This document shows positions 52,432-60,375 of a stretch of 64,000 nt of DNA, piece after piece (position 1 is the first letter of the stretch; each line of letters opens with the position of its first letter). Below the pieces are notes generated by a model, which had not been told where the DNA came from, did no database searches, and saw nothing but the letters and a program-made list of their open reading frames with translations. This DNA comes from Ypsolopha sequella. Lineage: Eukaryota > Arthropoda > Insecta > Lepidoptera > Ypsolophidae. The stretch covers positions 16,070,339 to 16,134,338 of the forward strand of contig OW204011.1 in NCBI GenBank assembly GCA_934047225.1, written 5' to 3'. The translations under genes were made by a program, and so were the position numbers.

Positions 52432-53215
52432 CTAAAATAAATCAGTATCGTCATCATTATCTTCTAAAGATTTGTTGAAGCAACTAAGGCCCTGGCAATG
52501 GTTGCACATGGTGGAACAACGCAATCCAGCTTTGACACATCCACATCTTTTTTGGCAGCCTTTCTTGCAGCTGCATGATACTATTTTCAGTATCGACTGT
52601 GGAGCTGGTGACTTTGTGGTATATATGGGTGATAAAAAGTTACAATTTTTTTTCCAGCCCCAGTTTTCTGGGTTCAATGCGTTTCCTCGCCATAATTGAA
52701 CTTGATGAAAAGTACGCATTGAATGCTGACAAGCTGCACCTGAAGAAGGTGGTAACTTTGATAATATCAATGTATTGTTCATCAGACCAACGTATTTGTT
52801 GAAGTGGACGTATCGTAACTCGTTTATACTTTTTTCGGTTTGCTTAGCCCCATACAAGGCGAGAATATATCTTTCGCCTGCTTCTTCTACCTGCTCGTGT
52901 GAGGCATCCGGGTTATTGAAAACGTTTATCGTATCTTGCAGGTCAATCTTTTTGCCAAGCAGAATAGACTGAACCTTTCCTTTGCCGTAGAATGCTGAAG
53001 TAGTATCGCAACCACTTATAGCATGCAGAAAGAGGATCGATTCCCTGCAATTTTTGACCACATCCCCTTCTATTAAGCTTTGGGTGCTATAAAGTCTCTT
53101 TTTTACACTCCCTTGGCCCTCTTTCAACAAGAATATATTCTTGTGTAGTGGAGTAAGACTTAGTAAAAGAACCAACAGATCTATGTCTTGCCCAACCACT
53201 ACGACATTCTCGTTT
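52432..53215 (-). CDS. Transposon protein, C-terminal frame: PIN/XPG-like motif and tesmin-type CXC domain
   Basis: 255 codons from the first Met at 53199; homology-like sequence begins a few codons earlier (ENVVVVGQDIDLLVLLLS). VVVVGQDIDLLVLLL and HAISGCDTTSAFYGKGKVQ form the acidic pair seen in PIN/FEN/XPG-fold nucleases (inference from pattern). The end carries SCSCKKGCQKRCGCVKAGL and CSTMCNHCQGLSCFN, the C-x-C repeats of a tesmin/TSO1 CXC DNA-binding domain, followed by an acidic tail (EDNDDDTDLF). It is in the -1 frame relative to the upstream ORF, with which it overlaps at an A7 run (53216-53222). Probably expressed as one protein of about 1255 aa in the intact family. Confidence 0.75.
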
Positions 53216-56204
53216 TTTTCCTTTGGAATAGTTGAGTTGTGTCAACTTTTATAACATCTTCATTACCAGATGTTTTTACTGATTTGCTGGAATGTGAGAT
53301 CGTTTTGACGGTATGAATGCGTTTTAACTTGACATCTCCGAATTTGGTTCCATCTTTCACAGTCTTTTGTAGGATATCTTCTCCAATAGATTTTGCCTCA
53401 AAGCAGTTGACTTGCTCATCTGCGACTGTTCCACTCGATAGTGATAAAAGATTCTGGGTTTGTATAAATGGGGAGTGAACTCTAAGCCATTGAATAAACT
53501 TCTCATAATCGAGCTGATCTTGTTTAATTCTCGAGTCCCTGAGTTCTGCATGTTGACTGCTGCTGGCAGATCGAATCCCGCAATAATTTTCAACATTATC
53601 GCAAATGAAATAAGAAACTGGAAGCCCAATTATCCATTTATTCAGTACACTTTCTTGGAACCCTCGTCCATGGGTAACACCCCCGACACTTTTCATACTC
53701 CTCATTAGGGTTTGCTCGATCGTCATATCAGTCCACGTGCCACACCAGTGTTTCTCCGATCGCCGAATAGTAAATAAACCATCCTTTGTAAATTGCTCAT
53801 ATTCTTTTGGATTCATTATATCTCTCAAAGATTCCATATCCTGCAGATATAATTGGCAAGCTTTTGCATATGGGAAATGTCCGGTTGCATGGAAAATTGG
53901 GAGCATTGCCTTAACACATTTTTTATGAAGTTCCCAATTTGCTGTTCTTTCCGCTTGAATGAAATGCAAAATGATGATTACAAATTCACAGTACTGTAAC
54001 CATAGCTGTGAGGTTTTTCCGATATCTCGAAGCGAACAAATGAGGGCAATATATGCTGATTTCAGCTTTGTGACTTTTTCATCGTCTTGCAACAAATCAT
54101 AATTGGGAGCATTAGAAAGAAGTTCTGCCATATAATCTTTATCAGATTGTTCCACATCCATTCGTTCAAGAATGAGAACCGAAAGAGCTCGTAATGTTGT
54201 ACAATGAGCTCTCACTGCCCTAGCATAGGCATGACCTGACATCATATGTTTTACTGATGCAGGAGCGTACACTGTGGCCCATAAATCAGAGAGACCACTG
54301 CCTTCCATCAAGGTACCTACGGACCCCAAAAACGACATGAGCATGTGGAAACCTCCCAATCTGACTACTACATTTGAAAGTGTACCACCAGGCTCGCAGC
54401 TATCAATGGCAACTACATCTTTGGCTTTCATGTATAAAGGATGATCGAACGTCACAAAACAAGTTTGTTGATTGTTTTTTTTTGCTTCTTCTGCTGCATA
54501 AGTTAAAACCGTAAGCACAGTGCTATAATCACTCGGCGGTTGATTGACAAATGGTAGTGGTAAAATTATGGATTTTATGTAAGGCATTTCGTTGGTCAAT
54601 TTTTCCATAAATCCTTGCCATAAAGACATTCCTGGTATTTCCAAGAAGTGTCCAAACATCCATCCCATATCTTGATTAGATGGTTGAGCCACTTCTTCAA
54701 AGACACCCGCAGAATACACATCATTTAAAAGAATTTCTTCGATTCCTTTTCTATTGTACCTTTGAAAAGTCAGTTGAGGTATTTTTCGCGCTTCAGAAAT
54801 TTCATTAGCAGTTGGAATTTTAGACAGTTTTTCTATTGTTTGGGTCTTTATTGCACTACTAGGTGTAATCGTTCTGATTCCGCCCATAGCGTGGAAGGTT
54901 CCTTTGCCAGTCAAAGTAGCTATATTAGAATCGGCATTATCGAAAACAAATTGTGAAAAAGATTCGTTTTGTATTATTGGGTCCCAGGATTGAACGGCGG
55001 AAGACTCAAATAGTGTAACTTCTCTGTAACTGGAACAATACCCCAGACTTGAAACGATGTCTATTATATTTTTGGAGCCTGCTTTGCGAAACAAGTAAAC
55101 GGCAAGACCAAGCTGTAACGGAGACGAAAAAGAACGAGGCCTTGTTGCAGTTATAATAGAGTGAGCAATTGATGTACAAGTTTTCGCAACTTTTTCTTGT
55201 TTCGTCTTTTTGCCTTCAGCGATAACGGCATTCAAAAAAACATTCAATGTTTCAGGAACCATACTGTTGACGTCTTGCATAAAATTTGTAATATTTGGAT
55301 AAACTGAATTATCATAAGGCATAGTTCTTATGTCTTCGCGAACTATTGCAGCAGCTGTTTCAACTATTCTTCGTCGTTCATCCCCTTCTGTGCTCGCTCG
55401 ATTATCGTACCAATTTATTAGCTTTAAAGCAGATCCACGAAAACACGCTACTGTAAGTTTCTTGCTAAGACTTGCAAAGACTACACCGTCGCCATACTTT
55501 TCAAACAGTTCTCTTTTTAATGTTCGCATACTAATAGAAGCTTCGGAAGGTAAATATTCGTCAAGTTTTCTCATGAGCTGATTCAAACTAAATTGGCACT
55601 CATCAGAGGAGTCAATAAAACGAAATAGTTCTTGAAATGCGTTTACCAAACTTTCATTTTTAGGTCGTCCAGCACCTTTTCTCGTAGATACATTGGAAGA
55701 AAATTTTGCAAAGCAATCCTCGTGATAATGTGCCTCTTCAGCTACTAAACAAATCACGCCTTGGATTCGCGTAATAACTTCAGCACCCCAACTGTCATTC
55801 CTAGCAGCCGCCTTTTCCAGTAAAGTAGTTTTCATCGTCAATGATTGAATTTGATGAAATTTTCGTTTGTTTTCGCCTTTTTTCTTTTTTTCTGCCGCCA
55901 AGTCACATTTTAATGAGCACAAAAGACAATCTTTTTTGAAATCAAATTTATTGCTGGAGCGCAGTTTCACATCACTCGAGGTGCTCTGAGTTTCAGTACC
56001 ATCGAGGTATTTCTGGATTTTGCGGTCTCGAGTATACTCCCTTCTGCAAATCGTGTGTACTTTAATGGTCTTAATATTTTCAAGGCCAGCGTGTTTTCCA
56101 TCTTTTCTTTTTAGACTTGCATTTATGAGATTTGTTATTCCTTTTGACACATTCACTGTTTCTCTTTGGTTTAGAGAGAGTTCACATATAAAACAGTTTT
56201 CCAT
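53199..56204 (-). CDS. Transposon protein, large N-terminal frame (1001 aa)
   Basis: No named domain covers most of it. The start shows two Cys/His modules: C4-x2-C7 with H50/C53, and C93-x2-C96 with H159, H161 and C164. The middle has blocks recalling a widespread family of unnamed animal proteins: FDNADSNIATLTGKGTFHAMG, then LPLPFVNQPPSDYS, TFDHPLYMKAKDVV, VVRLGGFHMLMSFLGSVGTLM and VYAPASVKHMMSGHAYARAV. It ends QRKKTRMS at a TAG (53199-53201), where the frame shifts into the PIN/CXC part. ATG at 56204 is just before the first Cys pair. A GC-rich leader (56345-56460) lies between the start and the right arm and may hold the promoter. The long uninterrupted frame suggests recent activity. Confidence 0.8.
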   Translation of the reverse strand: MENCFICELSLNQRETVNVSKGITNLINASLKRKDGKHAGLENIKTIKVHTICRREYTRDRKIQKYLDGTETQSTSSDVKLRSSNKFDFKKDCLLCSLKCDLAAEKKKKGENKRKFHQIQSLTMKTTLLEKAAARNDSWGAEVITRIQGVICLVAEEAHYHEDCFAKFSSNVSTRKGAGRPKNESLVNAFQELFRFIDSSDECQFSLNQLMRKLDEYLPSEASISMRTLKRELFEKYGDGVVFASLSKKLTVACFRGSALKLINWYDNRASTEGDERRRIVETAAAIVREDIRTMPYDNSVYPNITNFMQDVNSMVPETLNVFLNAVIAEGKKTKQEKVAKTCTSIAHSIITATRPRSFSSPLQLGLAVYLFRKAGSKNIIDIVSSLGYCSSYREVTLFESSAVQSWDPIIQNESFSQFVFDNADSNIATLTGKGTFHAMGGIRTITPSSAIKTQTIEKLSKIPTANEISEARKIPQLTFQRYNRKGIEEILLNDVYSAGVFEEVAQPSNQDMGWMFGHFLEIPGMSLWQGFMEKLTNEMPYIKSIILPLPFVNQPPSDYSTVLTVLTYAAEEAKKNNQQTCFVTFDHPLYMKAKDVVAIDSCEPGGTLSNVVVRLGGFHMLMSFLGSVGTLMEGSGLSDLWATVYAPASVKHMMSGHAYARAVRAHCTTLRALSVLILERMDVEQSDKDYMAELLSNAPNYDLLQDDEKVTKLKSAYIALICSLRDIGKTSQLWLQYCEFVIIILHFIQAERTANWELHKKCVKAMLPIFHATGHFPYAKACQLYLQDMESLRDIMNPKEYEQFTKDGLFTIRRSEKHWCGTWTDMTIEQTLMRSMKSVGGVTHGRGFQESVLNKWIIGLPVSYFICDNVENYCGIRSASSSQHAELRDSRIKQDQLDYEKFIQWLRVHSPFIQTQNLLSLSSGTVADEQVNCFEAKSIGEDILQKTVKDGTKFGDVKLKRIHTVKTISHSSKSVKTSGNEDVIKVDTTQLFQRKKTRMS

Positions 56205-56528
56205 GATAAAACACGTAACGTAACGAATTTAATGTATATAGCATTTATAGTTCAAGAAAGATCACAATAAAACACTTATTTATAGCGACGAATTTAAAGC
56301 TTGTAGTATTTAAAATTCAAACAAATGTACTTTAACACTGTTGACTACGGAGAATGAAGTAACAAACTGTCCGAATGGCGGTTACTAAGCGGCACGAGCG
56401 GGCGACGCTCTGCCAAGAACGGCAACGCCGCAAATTTTGAACGGAATTAGCGCGCGGGTATTTAAATTGTGATTAATTGCTGGTTATAAATTTTAAGTCA
56501 ACTTGGATGCGCCATAGATTGTAAATTA

Positions 56529-56778
56529 TAAATCGTATCAAAATGAATGTAAGAACTTATTTGTAGGTAATTTATTGACAAATAATTCAGTCTTAGACCA
56601 TTTTGTCCTAGCTTGTATAGTTATCCTGAAAATTGAGAAAATCTGTAAAACGGGACACTTTTCAAGGGGGGGAGGGGTGAAGCGGGTTGCGGGGGGGGCG
56701 GGAGACTCGTGTATTTTAATGTACTCGTATATAGGTATAACACAGCAGCAATAAATTAAAATTATAAATTTTGCCGCT
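56529..56778 (-). repeat. Right long inverted arm of the DNA transposon
   Basis: Inverted counterpart of 52051-52301, from TAAATCGTATCAAAATGAAT to AAATTTTGCCGC. Differences are a few substitutions and one-base changes in the G runs (GGGGGGGAGGGG, GCGGGGGGGGCG). Confidence 0.9.
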
Positions 56779-56938
56779 TTGCCCATACATTGCAATATAG
56801 AATGAATACATTATATGCACAGGTGACTCGAACGATGGCTCGCTCGCTACTGACCGCTCCGTCGGGTACACACACTAACGCAATTATGTATTTACGTTTA
56901 CAACTACAAATAATGATCACACGTGCGCTCGTAGATTG

Positions 56939-58250
56939 TAGAAACTGTATTCTTTTTCGAGGTGTTCGTCTTTTCTTAGGTTTCTTTCGAGATTATAGAG
57001 CCTATTCGGTGCCGTTTCTCTGCTCGCTGGCATTGTTTCGTGATCTGTCTGCCACAGTAAACCACTTACGAAACTGCCGTCAGGTAGACGTTTCGTAGTT
57101 TTGTCTAAAATCGCGAGACATTTTTTGACATCCACGGTACTCTTCCTTCCGTGACTGTGTTCGTACAACGTCGGTTTCATAAGTTTCGTACGTATCGGAA
57201 AGCTCGCTCAGAAATTGGTTAAGTGCAAGCAATATGGGGCTGTCGCTGTGTGCAGCTCTATATTCATACCACTTGAATTTGATGATGAGGCTTAACTTGT
57301 TAATTACTTTCTCAGATACGTCGGTTGAATGTAGATAAGCTAACTCGTTCATTTGTTGAATAGTCATGACGGTGTTCGCTACCGTACCCGCAAATGAAGC
57401 TAAATTGCGCGCATCGTCCGCTAGAGGCGCCATCCTTTCGAGGTTTGCTATCTCGCTCTTAATTAGGCGTCTCGGTCGACCATAACGTTTTTCTAAAGAA
57501 TTCATAATGAGGATTGGATCCGTACTTGTATATAAGATCGATCTTATAGCCTCTCTCGCTTTACCTTGCACAGCTTTTCTTAGTCCTGGGACGTTCTGTG
57601 AATTGAACGCTATCCATTCGCTCGGCTCCCCGCTGAATTTTAATAACTCCGAGATATATATCGGAGCTAAACTATGGGTCGGTAGTTGTTGTTGTTGTGC
57701 TTGTTGAGAATGTATTGGTGAAGCACTACCTACCGCTTCGCGAATGGCTTGTACAAAAGTTGTAGTAAATAATTGCAGTTCGGTGCTTGGTTGCGAAGCA
57801 GAGACGGGCAGATTTACACAATTTCTATCTCCCTCTCGTTCCTTCGCTGCTTGTGACTTCATTGAAACCCTTCGTTCCTTAGTTGGTTCCTCAACCATTG
57901 GCTCGGGCCGCTCCCCTACTGACTCGTTCACCCATCGCTCGATTTGTGCTTGCGTTTTAATTCGCGCGGCATCAATCTCGCAGTCGCTAAGTGACGTGTC
58001 GGAGTCAAAACGCGCTAGTGCCGCCTCTGCTTTCGCTAATTTAATCTGTGCTTCTAACTCACGTCGCCGTTTACTTGAAGACGTGTTTGATGCTATAGAT
58101 TTTTTATGTCGAGGTTTTGTTACAGTTACGACAGGATTCAAATGAACTTGCTCAAGGTTCTCCCTCTGTTGCGAAGCTCGTTGATTATCACCCGATCTGC
58201 TACTTGTTACTGCTTTCTCTTGAGAACTCTCTTTTTAAATAGTCTCTGAG
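56939..58250 (-). pseudogene. Second BEL/Pao element: gag and start of the RT, internally deleted
   Basis: Frame 58141-57080: charged N-terminal part (SSSKRRRELEAQIKLAKAEA), Gln-rich stretch, then the DUF1759-type gag (LLKFSGEPSEWIAF, RYGRPRRLIKSEIANLERM). The step from EWIAFNS to NVPGLRKAV is shorter than in relatives, indicating a deletion. An overlapping frame, 57180 to about 56939, is already pol (ILDKTTKRLPDGSFVSGLLW, YNLERNLRKDEHLEKEYS), so the knuckle and protease regions are lost. The sequence then breaks at the DNA transposon and resumes at 51431. No LTR was recognised. Confidence 0.8.
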
Positions 58251-58503
58251 GATGTCGACCTGAAACCGGTCGGTTCTACTGTTATTGTTGGGGTCAGGAT
58301 TAGTGGACTGTATTTTTAAACGTTTTTTTTTTTTTTATTGACCATTTATGCTATTAGCCTGTAGGCTGTGATAGCTTTGCCTTGACTTTAAAGAGACAGC
58401 TGTGTAGCTATCAACTTTTTAAGACTCTAATGAGTGCCTAGGATTTATATCCCGGGTCCGACAGTGGTGTGTGAGTGTGCTTGTGATGTGTGAGTAAGAT
58501 GTG

Positions 58504-60138
58504 TTAGCGCCGTTGTGCGGTGCTGTTGGTGAGTTTATCGATTGCGGCTAGGTAGGATTCAGGGATGATAGGTCTGTAGTGTAGCCTCTTACCGCGGGGT
58601 CTGTACATATATATAGGGGATAGGTTTTGATCTGGTACAGGGTTGGGGGGCGGAGGGGGTTGAGATTTCCTTAGTTCAATTGTAATTTCGTCATCATTGT
58701 CTAGTAAGACGCTTTTAGGGCGCCTTTTTAGGCGTGATGCGTCGGCTGCTACGTCGTAGTCAACCATTTGATTAATAAGTCGGTTTTTATGTTGTTTGGC
58801 CTTATCAAAGTGTCGTTGTGTGGCTTCCTTCATGAAGGCTTTGATTGTGGGGATTTTGAGATCCTTGTGGAGGTCGAGGTTCCGTACAAACCAAGGGGCC
58901 CCTGTCGCTTTACGGAGAAATTTATTTTGAATACGAGTAATTTGTAACTTTTTAGTGTGTGATTTGGCTGCATGTGCGAACACCACGCTAGCATAAGTTA
59001 GAACGGGACGGACGCACGCTAGGTAGAGTCGTAATTTATTACGCAGTGTGAGTTTGCTACGGTGATGCGTGAGGAAATATAATCGACTGAGGTTGAATTT
59101 GGCTCGGTCGCATACTATCTTGATATGTGGACCGAAGGTTAGTCTATCATCTAAGGTGACCCCTAGATATTTGACATTTCTAACCCAAGGGATATTACGT
59201 CCAAAGAGTGAGATTGCGGGGTATTTACCCCAGTCTTGACGGGATCTTTTTTGAGAGAAATAGATGGCAGCGCTTTTGTCTGGGTTGAGCTCGATTCTCC
59301 ATTTTCTGAACCAGTCTCCTAGGATTGTAACTGCTTTTTGGAGCCGTTTGATAACAATGTTCCTATTTATTCCAGTGTAGTATAGGGCTGTGTCGTCGGC
59401 AAAAAGGGCTAATTGTACGTTATAGTGTTTAGGGATGTCACTGGTGAATAATGAGAATAATAGAGGGGATAAAACTGAACCTTGCGGGACGCCCGCGTGA
59501 ATTGGGTAAGGTTTTGAGTGAGTTCCCTCAACTCTATACCTGAAGATTCTGTTAGTTAGGAAGTCGTTTATGATGAGAATTAAGCGATCAGGGAGTTCAA
59601 GCTTGAAGAGTTTGAAGATTAGGCCGTTATGCCAGACTTTGTCGAAGGCTTTTGCTACGTCAAATAGAATAGCGCCTGTGCCATAAGTTTTTTTGCGGTT
59701 GAATCCTTCTAGTATGTGTTCTGTAATCCTATGAATCTGTTGGACACATGAGTGTGCGGGCCGGAAGCCAAATTGTTCCTCATTTATAAGGCCACGGTCT
59801 AGAGCTATGTTTTTGAGACGTGTGTTTATTACTTTTTCATATAGTTTTCCTAAGGTTTTTAGCAAACTAATTGGGCGGTAACTGGACGGGTTTGATTTTT
59901 CTTTTCCCGGTTTATGGAACCCTATTACGTCTGCTTCCTTCCAGGCGTCAGGAAATATACAAAGAGCTATACCTGTATTAAAAATATTTACTATGATCAT
60001 GAGTAGGGGTAGTTTTTTAAGTAGTAGGTTTTTAAGGATTTTATTCGTAATACCGTCTGATCCTGGTGCGTTTTTGGCATTTAGCTCTTTAATGATTGTG
60101 GTGATTTCGTTTATAGTGACTGGTTCTATGTTTTCGGT
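58504..60138 (-). CDS. Jockey-clade reverse transcriptase, 5'-truncated
   Basis: The first Met is at 60000, but the same frame is open from 60138 with TENIEPVTINEITTIIKELN and NAPGSDGITNKILKNLLL, the start of jockey RTs. Motifs: SSYRPISLLKTLGKLYEK, FGFRPAHSCVQQIH, motif A ILFDVAKAFDKVWH, GVPQGSVLSPLLF, motif C LFADDTALYYTG, and LGVTLDDRLTFGPH. Over 540 codons uninterrupted to the stop at 58504, so the RT is intact while the endonuclease is missing. Related to, but clearly different from, the RT in 60376-63120. Confidence 0.85.
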   Translation of the reverse strand, partial: TENIEPVTINEITTIIKELNAKNAPGSDGITNKILKNLLLKKLPLLMIIVNIFNTGIALCIFPDAWKEADVIGFHKPGKEKSNPSSYRPISLLKTLGKLYEKVINTRLKNIALDRGLINEEQFGFRPAHSCVQQIHRITEHILEGFNRKKTYGTGAILFDVAKAFDKVWHNGLIFKLFKLELPDRLILIINDFLTNRIFRYRVEGTHSKPYPIHAGVPQGSVLSPLLFSLFTSDIPKHYNVQLALFADDTALYYTGINRNIVIKRLQKAVTILGDWFRKWRIELNPDKSAAIYFSQKRSRQDWGKYPAISLFGRNIPWVRNVKYLGVTLDDRLTFGPHIKIVCDRAKFNLSRLYFLTHHRSKLTLRNKLRLYLACVRPVLTYASVVFAHAAKSHTKKLQITRIQNKFLRKATGAPWFVRNLDLHKDLKIPTIKAFMKEATQRHFDKAKQHKNRLINQMVDYDVAADASRLKRRPKSVLLDNDDEITIELRKSQPPPPPNPVPDQNLSPIYMYRPRGKRLHYRPIIPESYLAAIDKLTNSTAQRR

Positions 60139-60161
60139 GGGGGGGGGGGGGGGGGGGGGGG
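60139..60161 (+). repeat. Run of 23 G at the junction of two jockey elements
   Basis: Preceded by TTTTCGGT (coding, ENIEPV side) and followed by TTGTTTTATCTGTTACTTAA of the neighbour's 3' region. Length in the assembly may be unreliable. Confidence 0.9.
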
Positions 60162-60375
60162 TTGTTTTATCTGTTACTTAAACTCCACCTATTTTGGTTT
60201 GGCCCGTGAGGGTCTTAAAACCTTTATCGGAAGCGACCCCCTCTGGGGAAAGGGGGCGCTAGCGGAGCCCTATAGGGGCATCCGCTGGATAAGAACACTA
60301 AGTGTTAATTTCTGGGTTGGGAGGAAGAGCTAGGCTCTGATCGTTTGGTTTGAGCCTTCAGCTCATCGAAGGCTT

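Larger units (their letters stand above)
51432..56938 (-). mobile_element. 5.5-kb DNA transposon encoding a PIN/XPG-like + CXC protein
   Basis: It splits the RT frame of the second BEL element, so its insertion is certain. The outer ends are short inverted repeats: CAATCTACAAGCGCACG (51432-51448) and CGTGCGCTCGTAGATTG (56922-56938). Inside lie two long inverted arms (52051-52301 and 56529-56778, about 250 bp, roughly 97% alike by eye) containing C and G runs. Between the arms is one large coding region in two overlapping frames. No target duplication could be fixed. A nested arrangement (arms belonging to an inner element) is not excluded. The coding content is reminiscent of Academ-type transposons with an XPG-like nuclease, but this is not established. 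Confidence 0.75.
58323..60161 (-). mobile_element. Jockey-clade element, 5'-truncated, with poly(A) tail
   Basis: Contains the RT frame at 58504 to about 60138, a 3' UTR of about 170 bases and, on the minus strand, GGTCAATAAA running into a 14-base A tail (58323-58336). The 5' side ends at a run of 23 C (60139-60161 on the minus strand). Confidence 0.8.
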
